Positions 1 through 9,806 of a stretch of DNA of 64,000 bases are shown here, in pieces; position 1 is the first letter of the stretch; each line of letters opens with the position of its first letter. The translations under genes were made by a program, and so were the position numbers. The DNA comes from Uranotaenia lowii. Its lineage: Eukaryota; Arthropoda; Insecta; Diptera; Culicidae. Where the stretch lies: the NCBI RefSeq assembly GCF_029784155.1, contig NC_073691.1, forward strand, positions 50,512,490-50,576,489, written 5' to 3'. Under the pieces are notes generated by a model, which saw only the letters and a list, made by a program, of their open reading frames with translations, searched no databases and had not been told where the DNA came from.

Positions 1-1290
1 ATAAACTTACCATTCTTAACACCATCGATTGCCGTGTCCTGGCCAAGCTTTTTTTCGTCCTCTACCAAAGAATGGCACATAAACAGCCAAAAGCTCGGCC
101 GGCGAGCACCAAAAAAGGCCGACCAATTCCAAGTCCTCTCCGGCAACATTCCGATCGGCTTGCGTGTTTCCACAACAAAAACCGAGCCCAACATGGCAAA
201 ACTTTTCCGACCAAAAACAACAATCGGTTTGGCAGAGCCAAACGCAAAAACAACGAGAGACCCCCCGGCTCGCTCCCGGGGAAGGAAAGCGAGTAGAGCA
301 AGTTTCCGCCCACCACAGCCGTTTTGTCTTGGTCATCGGACCTGGTGGGACGAAAAGTTGAGTCACGTTCCGGACAATCTGTTGGGAACAAAAAAGAGAG
401 AACGTAAAAACAAGCAAAGGAATTAGGAAAAGTTTAAACTGGCTAACAAAGCGAATCATTCCGAAGGAATGTTAACTCGGGAAAATGGTTGGGAAAATCC
501 ACACTCTCTGCTTACCTCTCGCTGCTGATAGCACCATTGTATTCACAACTCGCTCCGTTTGCGACGCTTGGAGCAAACGCCAGGCAGAACGACGGGAGCA
601 GCAGCGTTGGCAGAAGTAGTAGCAGAATCGGCAGTAGTAGTAGTAGGGGGTGGAGCAGACGACGGGTTTGTTGTGACCGCCAGCAAGTTGGAGCCAGACC
701 TTGACCCAGTTTCTCTCTTTCTCTTCTGCGGTGGCTCCACCCTCTTCCTCCAATTTACTCCGACTGCCGCTCTCGGTTTGCTCCTGGCAGTTCTTTTTAC
801 AGTAGTAGTAGTGGTAGTAGTAGAAGTTGTAGTAGTATATTTAATCGTAGTACTAGTAGTATTGAATGCGGTAGTAGTAGCATCCGTAGACGTCGTAATT
901 GCAACTTTATCGTTTCTCCTGTTCCTGGCGATGGTGGCACGTTTTTGGCTGTTGTTTGGTGTGTCCTTGACGAACGACGAGGATTCGTCGTCGTCGTCGT
1001 TGTCTACTCGGTGACCTTGGCGAGGCCGTCAGTAGATTCGTCGGAACAGAAAGTAGAGCTTTTTGCAGAGTAAACAGGGAGGGCTGCTCGGTGGAGCGGG
1101 GCTCAGCTGTTGCGTTAGGATGGCTGAAAGAGAAACAGAGAAGAAATGTTCGGTTAGATGGGTTGCGCGCCAAACAGAAACGGATGTGTTTTGGGGAGAG
1201 ACCTTCACGGACGTTTCAAGGACGAACTCGGGCTGTGGCTTTATTGTCTGATACGGATGAAATGTGGGATGATCTTTGTTAGATGTAGTT
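1..1290. other. GC-balanced single-copy island, possible 5' exon region
   Basis: This stretch is much less AT-rich than the next 8 kb and contains no visible transposon. The minus strand carries a good splice-donor match (GTAAGC after AGCGAGAG) at 510-515. Sequence upstream of it on that strand (516 to about 1100) could be an untranslated or short coding first exon. Short open frames exist on both strands, but none resembles a protein I know and the trinucleotide tracts make them unreliable. I infer a promoter or 5'-exon island at low confidence. Confidence 0.25.
601..880. repeat. (GTA)n / (AGC)n trinucleotide-rich tract
   Basis: Interrupted GTA and GCA triplets cluster at about 607-650 and again at 800-880, read as CTA/TGC on the minus strand. 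A separate GTC run lies at about 986-1001. Triplet slippage keeps all frames open and gives the hydrophobic poly-valine frame seen on the plus strand, so coding calls here should be distrusted. Confidence 0.8.
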
Positions 1291-2219
1291 GATGAAATGC
1301 ACTTAAGGGCTGATTAATATTCATTAACCGTCTCTGAAAGCATGATTCAAGGTAGAACAAATTTGAAGGTCGTACCTACTTCCTTTAGAAAGTTTTAAAC
1401 GTTTAGAAGTAGGTCATAGATGTCAGTGAGATCAATCTGACTAATAAATGTTCCCTTTTTTTCTCCTCAACTCGAAGTGAGTTTCAAAAAATCTCCATTT
1501 TATCAGTTTGATTATGGATTTTGAATGAAGTGTTCAATTTCTCAACACATTTCTATTCCCTGGAACCAGGAAGTCTAGCAGTCCTTCCTCTAGAAATTCC
1601 CTGGGTCTCGGGAATAAACTTAAATTCATGCTTTTAAGCATTTTTAGTAAAAAAATGAAATTTTTATTCGATATAACTTCAATCGAATTAACATTTATAA
1701 TGAGTTTGATCACATTGCATAGCCGTTTGATTCAAGTTTCATTTATGAAAGAATTGTAAAAATACACCTAGAAAAAACCTTTCTCTGCAAAAAACAAAAA
1801 TTGAAAAACAAGAAAAAATTTATTATGATTTGATGATAGAGATGCTGTTACAAAAATCAAACGGTTTTTTTTAAATAAAATTAACTAAAATTATCAGCTT
1901 TCACAGCACTAACTGAATTGAGATGCACATCTTAAGTATTTTTTTAACGTTCTTAAATCTTGGTAAATTTAACAGTAATAGTAAAAATATTTAAAAATGG
2001 TATGAAGCAGGTTCTAAAAAATGACAAAAATAAAAAAATCCACAGTATTCAAATACGAATACAATCAAACTTCAAAAAAAAAATCCAAAAAATTATAAAA
2101 AATGACAAAAGCTACAAATAGGATAAAAAAAAAGACACATTAGAACCAAACATGATGAAAAAAACTTACTGAAACGTGACTTAAAATTGTCAAAATTTGA
2201 CGAAAAATGACACTTATGC
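1291..2219. other. AT-rich sequence, nothing recognised
   Basis: I see low-complexity AT-rich DNA with many A and T runs. No coding frame, terminal inverted repeat or tRNA-like box stands out. Confidence 0.5.
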
Positions 2220-2229
2220 TTTACACTGC

Positions 2230-2425
2230 ACTATACAGATGCTTTATTTTGAGTAACAACTAAAAAAAAGTTAAGCAAAAAAATCGTTCAATATCGACAA
2301 CACAAAGTGTTTTGTCGGAAAACACCCCGAATTGAACGGGGTCTTTATTTTGGGTTGTTAATTTCTACAAAATTGTTTTGAATCGTTTCATATTCTGACC
2401 GATATTGTCATTTTGTCTGTCAATT
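2230..2425 (-). repeat. Inverted, diverged copy of the 340-bp repeat
   Basis: Read on the minus strand this segment gives AAAGACCCCGTTCAATTCGG, followed by AACAC, ACACTTTGTGTTG and a GTTGTTACTCA-like stretch. The same order is found at 3225-3338 and 6240-6370 on the plus strand. It is a third location of that repeat, in opposite orientation. Confidence 0.55.
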
Positions 2426-2444
2426 TGCGCTCGGGGGCATGCGA

Positions 2445-2476
2445 TTGAATTGAATTGAATTGAATTGAATTGAATT
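2445..2476. repeat. (TTGAA)n microsatellite
   Basis: About six tandem copies of a 5-bp TTGAA/GAATT unit are visible. Confidence 0.85.
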
Positions 2477-2479
2477 GTA

Positions 2480-3050
2480 TTGAAGATTGAAATTTTGATT
2501 CTTTTAAACGGCTTCAAAATGCATGCATTTTTTCAGATTTTTTAAATTTGTATTCCTCGAGTAAGATTTTGGTCATTTTTTAGGTAAATAAAATAAAGGC
2601 AAATTTCAAAGCTTCATAACTCTGATATTTTTCTACAAAAATCAAAAAATTGCACATCAAAATGCATTAAAATTATATCAGCTTTCAAATCAGAATTAAA
2701 ATTAAACTGAAATTTGAAGTCAGTTTGGCTGCAAACATGAAAAAATATTGTTTTTTACCAGCTTTGGTGAGCACTTTTTTAAAGAAGATATTGGCCCACT
2801 TTGGTGTCTTGAGATGAAAGTGGCTTCATAAATTGGGCTCAACAGTGCTTTAATTCCCAGAATATTCGGTGATGCAGACGGAATTTTCAGACACCATTTA
2901 AAGCTTATTTTTTCATGTTAAAGGTCATAACTTAAATTCATTTAAATATTTTATTTGGAAAGCTGATAAAATTTCAATGCATTACGATGTGTTTTTTTTC
3001 GATTTCCTTTGAAAAATAACAGTGTTATGCAGCTTTGAAATATGGTTTTA
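2480..3050. other. AT-rich sequence, nothing recognised
   Basis: No coding frame, tRNA-like box or paired inverted repeat could be seen. Confidence 0.45.
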
Positions 3051-3055
3051 TTTTT

Positions 3056-3338
3056 TTTTTCAAAAAAATCTTTCCGAATCTAACACGAAAAATAAAAATG
3101 TTGAAAATCTTAAAACATGTACAAAATCGTAAAAATAAACCAAACTTTCAATTTTTGGGAAAATCCAAAAACCTCCGGCGCAAATTTTCAGATAATAAAA
3201 AAATCCCCAAATCGTTCAAAACATGAAACGATTCGAAACATATGTGTAGAAATTCAAAATTCATAATTAAGATTCCGTTTAATTCGGAAAACATCAAAAC
3301 ACTTTGAACAGATATTTGCTTTACTTTGTTTTTAGATA
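3056..3338 (+). repeat. 340-bp tandem repeat, unit A (left part)
   Basis: This unit contains ordered landmarks that recur in units B and C: an AAAATAAAAATGTT block, CAATTTTTGGGAAAATCC, CTCCGGCGCAAA, AGATAATAAAAAAATCCCC and AACATCAAAACACTTTG. It stops exactly where the Helitron begins and resumes at 6001-6110, so the Helitron entered this unit. Confidence 0.65.
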
Positions 3339-3360
3339 TCTATATATATAAAAATGAATT

Positions 3361-3361
<1 letters not shown>

Positions 3362-3412
<51 letters not shown>
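3362..3412. repeat. (TCTG)n microsatellite at Helitron 5' end
   Basis: Roughly twelve tandem TCTG/CTGT units lie 20 bp inside the Helitron start. Copy 3 has a short version of the same tract at the equivalent place (58385-58400, minus strand), so it belongs to the element. Confidence 0.9.
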
Positions 3413-3413
<1 letters not shown>

Positions 3414-3419
3414 TCCCTA

Positions 3420-5035
3420 TAGACTCGAAAACTACTGAACCGATTTGCGTGAAACTTGGCAGGTGGGGGTATTGGAGGCAGGGGAAGGTTCCTATTATGG
3501 TCTGAGACCCCTCCCTCTCTCATGAAGGGGGGGAGGGGCCTTCCAAATAAAAGACAATTTTTTGCATAACTCAAAAACCAATCAAGCAAATGGTATCAAA
3601 TTTGGCATGGGGTGGTATTTGTGAACGAGAAATATTTCTATGAATATTTGGTACCCCTCCCTCCTCTCAGTGGGGTGATAGGAAGGGGGGAGGGGGGCTA
3701 TCTTTCAATTTTTCATATAACTCGAAAACTAATCAAGATATTGGAACCAAATTTGGCATGGGAAGGTATTAGGATACGAAAAATATTTCAATGATCATTT
3801 GAGAACCCTCCCTCTTTTCACTAAAAGAGGGAGGGGACCTCTTTCATATTTTTTTTACATTACTCAAAAACTAATGAAGCAAATGGAACCAAATTTGCCA
3901 TGGGAGATTATTTGGATACGAAAAATATTTCTATGATTATATGAGCCCCTCCCATTTTCCATTAGAGAGATATAAAGGGGGGAGGGGGCCTCTTTTATAA
4001 TTTTTTGCATAACTCAAAAACTAATCAAGCAAATGGAACCAAATTTGGCAAGGGTGGGCATTTGGGAATGTGATATGTTCTAATGATTGTTTGAGACCCC
4101 TTCCTTCTTTCAGCGGGGAGAAAGGAAAGAGGGAGGGGAGTTTCATACAATTTTTACTGCATAACTCAAGAACTGCAACAGCCAATGGAACCAAATTTTG
4201 CATGGAACGATATTTGGGTACGAGAAATGCTTCTATTAATATTTGGTGTCCTTCACTCCTTCAAAGAGGTTTTTTATTATAAATTGAAGCCTCACCTTTT
4301 TCAGCAGAAAGATATAAAGGGGTGAAGGGGGGCTTCCATATATTTTTTTGCATTACTCGAGAATTAATCGAGCAAATGAAACCAAATTTGGGATCAAAAA
4401 GTATTTGAGTACGAAAAATACTTTTATGAATATTAATTTCTCACCCCTCCATTCAATGAGGAGAACGGAACGGGGGATGGTACTTCCTTTCAAGTTTATG
4501 CATGACTCAAGAATTTACTACGCAAATAAAACCAAATTTGGCACGAGATGGTATTTCAATACGAGAAATTTTCCTATGTAAAACAATTCCTTTCTTGCAG
4601 TAGGATGATAGAATTGGGAATATAGGAAGGGATGAGGAAAGCATACATTTAACTTTTTTTTACAGAACCCGAGAACATGGAAAATCGTTTTGGTATTATT
4701 TTATGATAATCTGACACACCGTACTCTGTTCAGTGAGAAGGTACATAGGAGGAGGGATGTGAGCCCAATAAAACTTTGTTAGCATAAGTTCTCAATTTAT
4801 GCTAACGAAGCCAACAAATGGAAAAAAATATGGCATGGAAAGGTACTTGGTTACGAGATATGTTTCTACGATTGTTATAAACCCTTACGCTTTAGAGTGT
4901 AGAGAGAGGAAGAAAGAAGGAGGCTCCATATAAATTGGGTTGTAAAGCTTAAAAACTTATCAACCAATGGAACTATATTTGATACAGGGGGTGAAGGTAA
5001 GGACAGGTGGGGGGGGGGGGCTCTCTTATCAGTTT
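3420..5035 (+). repeat. Helitron-internal minisatellite, about 150-bp period
   Basis: Each unit runs CATAACTC(A/G)AAAAC, AATCAAGCAAATGGAACC, AAATTTGGCATGGG, a TACGAAAAATATTTC block and then a C-rich/G-rich pair (CCCTCCCTC ... GGGGGGAGGGG). The AAATTTGGCA core occurs near 3600, 3753, 3893, 4044, 4194, 4387 and 4533, so the period is near 150 bp and the copies decay to the right. The C-rich and G-rich blocks within a unit can pair. Open frames here are by-products of repetition. Confidence 0.8.
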
Positions 5036-5057
5036 TTTAGCTTAAATACAGAACATA

Positions 5058-5697
5058 TAGATTTTAATTTGTCGGCCTAGCGGTGAAAAGTGATGTCCTT
5101 TTTAGTAGGGACATCTAAAGATTATGAAGTGTTTTTACATAGGTGGATAGAAGGTTAGATGAAATGAAAGATGTTGAAAATGAGCGGGTAGAATTTATTT
5201 AGAAGCATATCATCACATATCAAATTTTTGTTCCTCACGGGCCTACTACTATGAAGCGGTAGATACAGATAGAGTTGCATCTACCACCACACATTAGTAG
5301 GCCAAGCTTGGTCCGCCCCACAAGGGAAAACTTGCAGTGCGGACGAACAAGTTAAGTTAAAGGGAGTTAAAGGGAGTATATCTGAGCGATCACATATCAT
5401 CTTTTTGTTCGTCCGCACTGCAAGTTTTCCCTTGTGGGGCGGACCACGCTTGGCCTACTAATGTGTGGTGGTAGATGCAACTCTATCTGTATCTACCGCT
5501 TCATAGTAGTAGGCCCGTGAGGAACAAAAATTTGATATGTGATGATATGCTTCTAAATAAATTCTACCCACTCATTTTCAACATCTTTCATTTCATCTAA
5601 CCTTCTATCCACCTATGTAAACACACTTCATAATCTTTAGATGTCCCTACTAAAAAGGACATCACTTTTCACCGCTAGGCCGACAAATTAAAATCTA
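5058..5697. repeat. Long near-perfect hairpin: 293-bp arms, 54-bp loop
   Basis: The left arm 5058-5350 and the right arm 5405-5697 are reverse complements. By eye there are three mismatches in 293 bp, about 99% identity. The loop is 5351-5404. The 15-bp direct repeat AAATACAGAACATAT flanks the structure at 5044-5058 and 5730-5744, which looks like a target-site duplication of an insertion into the Helitron. Arms this similar imply a recent origin or gene conversion. Transcription across it would give a long double-stranded RNA. It has no coding capacity and I do not recognise its family. Confidence 0.85.
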
Positions 5698-6000
5698 CAA
5701 GTATAAATTACGATGATTAATCCTTCATAAAATACAGAACATATCAAGCAAAAACAAACATTTTTTATAAGTTAGATTGTTTGCGTACGATTAATTTGAG
5801 ACCCTCCAGACAGATTAGTTTAAGTTATCTTTGTACTGCAATTCGAAACTCCAGCTGCAGCTCTCATTTTATAGCGGTTGCTTATGAATTATGTTATAAT
5901 TTGATTTAAAAAAAATGCCAATATTCAATACAAATTTGAATAATTTCTGAAAATACCATTTGATTTTGAAAGGTGTAGCAAAGCACACCGGGTCAGCTAG

Positions 6001-6700
6001 TTACTAAATATTTTTGGCCAACTTTTTTTTTATTTCTATTAAAATTTAAGCATTTTTACTATCAAAAGTGTTATTTTTCTTAAAATTTTGGCAATTTTTA
6101 GTCACCTAACCGAATAATAATTATGTTAGAAATCTGAAAAAAAAACCAATTTTCAATTTTTGAGAACATCCAAAGACCCCGGCGCAAATGGTCAGATAAT
6201 AAAAAAAATCCCCAAATCGGTCAGAACAGGAAACGATTTAAAACAAATTTGAAGAAATTCCTAATTCATGATGAAGACCCCGTTCAACTCGGAGAACATC
6301 AAAACACTTTGTGTTGCCAATATTGAACGGTTATTTACACAACTTTGTTTTTAGTTGTACCTAAAATGGTTTTTTGCCCAATTTTTTTTTTGTTTTTTCT
6401 TAAATTAAAGCATTTTTACTATCAAAAGTGTAATTTTTATTGAATTTTTGTCAATTTTTAGTAACCTTACCGAAAAATAAAAATGTTAGAAATCCGAAAA
6501 AAACATGCGTTTTTAAGTTGTAAGAACGAAGCAAATTTGCAGTTTTGGGAAAAATCTGAAGACCTCCGGCGCAAACCCGTTAGATATTTAAAAAAAATCA
6601 CCTTGGACTTCCTAATTTTCATGCGAAAATAGTTCAGCGAATCAAGCAAAAAAATTGTCCACCAACGAAACGATTGCAATAAATCTATCAATTCTTAGGC
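6001..6700 (+). repeat. 340-bp tandem repeat: end of unit A, unit B, start of unit C
   Basis: From 6001 the sequence continues unit A after the Helitron. Unit B starts near 6105 with ACCGAATAATAATTATGTTAG and includes the GGCGCAAA, AATCCCCAAATCGG and AACATCAAAACACTTTG landmarks. Unit C starts near 6465 with ACCGAAAAATAAAAATGTTAG and decays after the GGCGCAAA block. The block GCATTTTTACTATCAAAAGTG occurs at about 6051 and 6411, giving a period near 360 bp. Confidence 0.65.
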
Positions 6701-7430
6701 ATTCATTGACAAAATACTGCCTTCAATTTAATTGAAAATATACTAACTTCATGGCAATGCAATAAATGTATTAAGTTGATAAATAGAAATTAATCTCACG
6801 TTGAAAATAGAATCAATTATAAAAAATTCTTTTTTATGAATCTTCGGATTATACTTCGGATTCATAAAAAAAATCTTATTATCATTTTATTTATTTTCGA
6901 AAGCTCTTATACCGGTATTTGTTGAGAAAAAAAAAACCTGTGCATGATTCTTTTTGCTGAGGCATTGGAGACCTCATAGCATCACGATTTAAACCAGATA
7001 AAAATAAAAATTGTTTTTAGGGCCATTTTTTGTATATTTTTCCCAACTTTTCCAAATACTTTAAAAAATGAGACCAATTGATGCGCAAAATTCGATTTTT
7101 GCGCATTTTAGTGGGCGAAAAATTTTGAAAAGCATCAAATGTTTCAATGATTTTGGGGCAAATTCGTGGTTGAAAAACTTCAAAAATAGCAAATAAAATT
7201 ATAAAAACAAAATTGGTAATCGTCGGGATGACATTTTTTTCGGGAATTCGGAGTTTTATTCAAGAATTCCCGAAAAAAGGCTTCCGGAATGGAAATTCTT
7301 ATTCTGATTCCATATCAAATTCGTTTTCTGATTTTGATAATCGAAAAAGGATATTATTTTAAAAAGAAGACCCTCGGGTAAGGTAAGATAAATCAGTTTA
7401 ACAAAAATGCGTGAAAAAAATGGCAAAATT
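6701..7430. other. AT-rich sequence, nothing recognised
   Basis: Open frames on the minus strand here have no recognisable motif and A/T-driven composition. No mobile-element ends were found. Confidence 0.45.
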
Positions 7431-7439
7431 TGAAACACC

Positions 7440-8205
7440 TTAAACCTTAGACCTAAGACATGAGACTTTCGATATGATACCTGAGACTTGAGACTTAACC
7501 CTTTGATGCATGACTTCTTAAAAATGAGAATAGCAGTTATTGATTCAGTGAAACAATAACATTTTAATTCGAATAGCACAAATCAACAGGTTTTAAGTCG
7601 ATATGTTGAGTATTCTAGCCCATCAAAGTTGAAAAATAATTTTTGAAATTCTTAAATCATTTCATTAAGATTTAGAAAATTTCTTCCAAACCTTTCTAAT
7701 TGAGTGCAGGAAGATGTTTGTGATTGATTGTAATTTAAAAAAAAAAATGTTAAAGTTTGCAAATCTGTAGAAATAACAGCGACTTTCCAAAAACTACTTT
7801 TCTCAAACAAATAAATAAATTCGATTTTTGCAATTTTTGCACAAACTTTGTTCAATATCTCACAAATACAGTGAAATATCGTTACAAATATACCATGGGC
7901 TTATTTCTTTTAATCTTTAGAATATTTTGTGTGAATACATCACTCAAAACTATTCACGCCGTTTCGAGATATTTGGATTTCTATTAGTGTTGTTTCAAAA
8001 CAACACTATGCATTAAAGGGTTAAGGTCTCATGTAACATATCTCACGTCTCAGGTCTTATGTTCCATGTCTCAGATCTCAGGACTCTTGTCTCAGGTCTC
8101 AAGTCTCAGGTCACAGGTCACAGTTCTCATGTCTCAAGTCTCATGTCTCAGTTTTCAGGTGTCAAATCTTAGGTCTCATGACTCACGATCTTAGTCTCAG
8201 AGCTA
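7440..8205. repeat. GTCTCA(G/A)-type minisatellite, split by a MITE
   Basis: Between 8027 and 8205 the words TCTCAGG, TCTCAAG and TCTCATG recur every 7-15 bp. On the left (7440-7494) the same words appear in reverse complement (GAGACTTGAGAC, TAAGACATGAGAC). The repeat therefore changes orientation exactly across the inserted TTAA element. Confidence 0.65.
7495..8024. mobile_element. piggyBac-type MITE with TTAA duplication
   Basis: TTAA at 7495-7498 and 8021-8024 bound inverted ends (TTAACCCTTTGATGCATGA on the left, TTAACCCTTTAATGCATAG on the right, read inwards). The TTAA target duplication and CCC-leading ends are typical of piggyBac-derived MITEs. A near-perfect palindrome (AGTGTTGTTT / AAACAACACT, 2-bp loop) lies at about 7986-8008 just inside the right end. 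There is no transposase. Confidence 0.75.
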
Positions 8206-9114
8206 AGATTTTCCCAGATTTTTCAAAAATTTCCAAGTGCTTCGTTCAAAAGGACTATTTTCTGTCAAAAATCGTGTTTATTCAAAAAATCCGTGTAAAA
8301 AATACCGTTTTAATTCCCGAAATCCGTGTCAAAAAAATCACGTGAAGTAAACCTTGGTGTACTACCCATCACCATTAAAATTTTTTTAAGAATTTCATGA
8401 AAATTTTGCTAAATTTATTGAATATTCAAAAAATTTCAAGGGTAAAAAGCAAACCATGGAAGTTGTTGTACTTATCATATTTCGTTTTTTTTCAAGTGTT
8501 TGAGGTTAAAAAGCTGGAGTTTGCGATTCTGCTCAATTCAGATTGGATAGATTTTTTGCATACAAGGTTTTATTTAATTTATTCCAATGTATTATTTTTT
8601 GCATTCTTTTTGATTATCTCCCTCCCTCGTGATGTTTCAACTCCAAGTGACAAAAAAAAAAATTCGGCCTTATTCAGACGAAATAACCAGAGATACAATT
8701 ATTGGACAGTTCCGCTAGATTCTACAATTTTTTTTGTAAAAACTGCTCCAGATCTGGTTCATTGCTTATTGAGTTTGACAAAATTAAGCCTTTATAGGTC
8801 CTGCAAAGTACAATAATGCTCCAGAGCAAATTAAAAGCACCAATATAATCGGAACATTTTTAAGACCAAATATAAACAACAATTTAAAGAAATACTAGCT
8901 AGTACACGACCAACAACTTAACCAGCTTTTTAAATATTTTTCCTTACTCAATCTTAAAAACAAGTTTTTTTTTGTTTAAAGTTATTTGAAGTTATTAAAA
9001 TAATTTCGTTTTTTTAAGTAGATCTTTAAAGAGAAAATTTATGTCCACTGAGAATAACTCTTTTTGTTATTTGTTTTGCTTAAAGTTACATTACCCCGCA
9101 CATTAAATAAAAAA
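8206..9114. other. AT-rich sequence with an unrecognised 139-codon open frame
   Basis: An open frame on the plus strand (8397-8816) encodes a hydrophobic, Phe/Leu-rich protein with no family signature. Its composition follows the AT-rich background and I do not regard it as a gene. Nothing else stands out. Confidence 0.35.
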
Positions 9115-9245
9115 AAATGAGTTCTCGGCATGAGTAAATTTTAAACTCGATCTTATTTTTATCTCAATTAGCGACCAGACGTGCCGAGAACTGATGCATC
9201 CATAACCAGAAGGCTCAATATGAGTTTTGTCGAGAAATTCGGGGG
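9115..9245. repeat. Dispersed repeat fragment shared with 61230-61300
   Basis: CCAGACGTGCCGAGAACTG followed by CATAACCAGAAGGCTCAA matches CCAGACGTGCTGAGAACAG followed by TATTACCAAGGGGCTCAA at 61252-61297, immediately downstream of a transposase pseudogene. Inverted words AGTTCTCGGCA (9120) and TGCCGAGAACT (9181) bracket about 70 bp here. It may be a relic of the same transposon. Confidence 0.45.
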
Positions 9246-9577
9246 TTCATGTTCTGCCTAAAATCAAAATATTCTTCCAAAATGAGATAACATTTTATTT
9301 TAATCACATCAAAAGTTGATTTAGTTTAAATATTAATATGTAGAGGATTTGTTATAATTTGAGATATTTTGACATCGCTTACTATATTTCTGAATTTGAT
9401 ATATTTTCGTTTTGCTCTCCACATCGGGATCAACCGTGATTTCCTTTTAAACTTCCGAACGAACATGCTTCAACATGTCCAAATCCGTAAATGATGCAAC
9501 ACCTCAAATTTTCATATCTCACCACATTACTTTCACTTCACTGATAAGAGAAAACCACAACAACAATAGAAAACGTG

Positions 9578-9583
9578 ACTCAC
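9578..9583 (-). promoter_or_regulatory. Splice donor GTGAGT
   Basis: On the minus strand the exon ends ...CGGCAAG and continues GTGAGTCACG, matching the AG|GTGAGT donor consensus. It defines the 3' boundary of the coding exon at 9584. Confidence 0.6.
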
Positions 9584-9806
9584 CTTGCCGCGCGTAGGCG
9601 ACGAGAATCTCGTGGAACAGCATACTGGTCAGGTGCTGCTGCCCAAGGGCTGCCGCTGCACAGACCTGTTGCGACACGTTGGTGCCTGTTGTAGCCGCAC
9701 CTCCACCAACCGCCGGTGATTGCTGGTGATTGTGCGTTTGCTGTTGATTCGCAGGCTTAACCTGTTCATCCTCGTCAACCGAGGGAATAAAGAATGCCAC
9801 TGCCAT
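9584..9806 (-). CDS. First coding exon of an unidentified host gene
   Basis: An ATG at 9806 opens a 74-codon frame starting MAVAFFIPSVDEDEQ. A low-complexity Gln/His/Ala/Gly/Thr segment follows (about residues 20-48) and then an ordered-looking stretch, LTSMLFHEILVAYARQ. The frame is followed directly by CAAG|GTGAGT, a consensus splice donor at 9578-9583, leaving phase 1. Continuing past the donor gives only a few more codons, as expected for intron. An acidic N-terminal start, a Gln-rich linker and then a conserved-looking helix before a donor are typical of a first coding exon of an insect gene. I do not recognise the family. The next exon should lie at lower coordinates, perhaps outside the window, since no clear acceptor-plus-exon was found between here and position 1. 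The upstream sequence is a GC-balanced island fitting a promoter. Confidence 0.6.

Larger units (their letters stand above)
3339..6000 (+). mobile_element. Helitron, non-autonomous, with both termini (copy 1)
   Basis: The left end is TC (TCTATATATATAAAAATG) and the right end is CTAG. The right end is preceded by a short hairpin, GGTGT-loop-ACACC, at about 5971-5988. The host base is A on the left and T on the right, and there is no target duplication. These are the classical Helitron hallmarks (TC start, CTRR end, sub-terminal hairpin, insertion between A and T). No Rep/helicase coding is present, so the element is non-autonomous. Inside are a (CTGT)n tract, about ten diverged copies of a roughly 150-bp unit, and a large hairpin insertion at 5058-5697. 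Two related copies lie at 51981-53560 and 56441-58421 in the opposite orientation. Confidence 0.8.

Noticed and set aside
16..1014. Overlapping 130-151-codon frames on both strands
   Set aside because: Mutually overlapping, no domain, partly driven by triplet repeats. A poly-Val stretch comes from GTAGTAGTA.
3332..4581. Several 60-85-codon frames on both strands
   Set aside because: They arise from the Helitron-internal 150-bp repeats and the CTGT microsatellite.
8397..8816. 139-codon plus-strand frame
   Set aside because: Hydrophobic AT-driven composition, no motif, no splice or promoter context.
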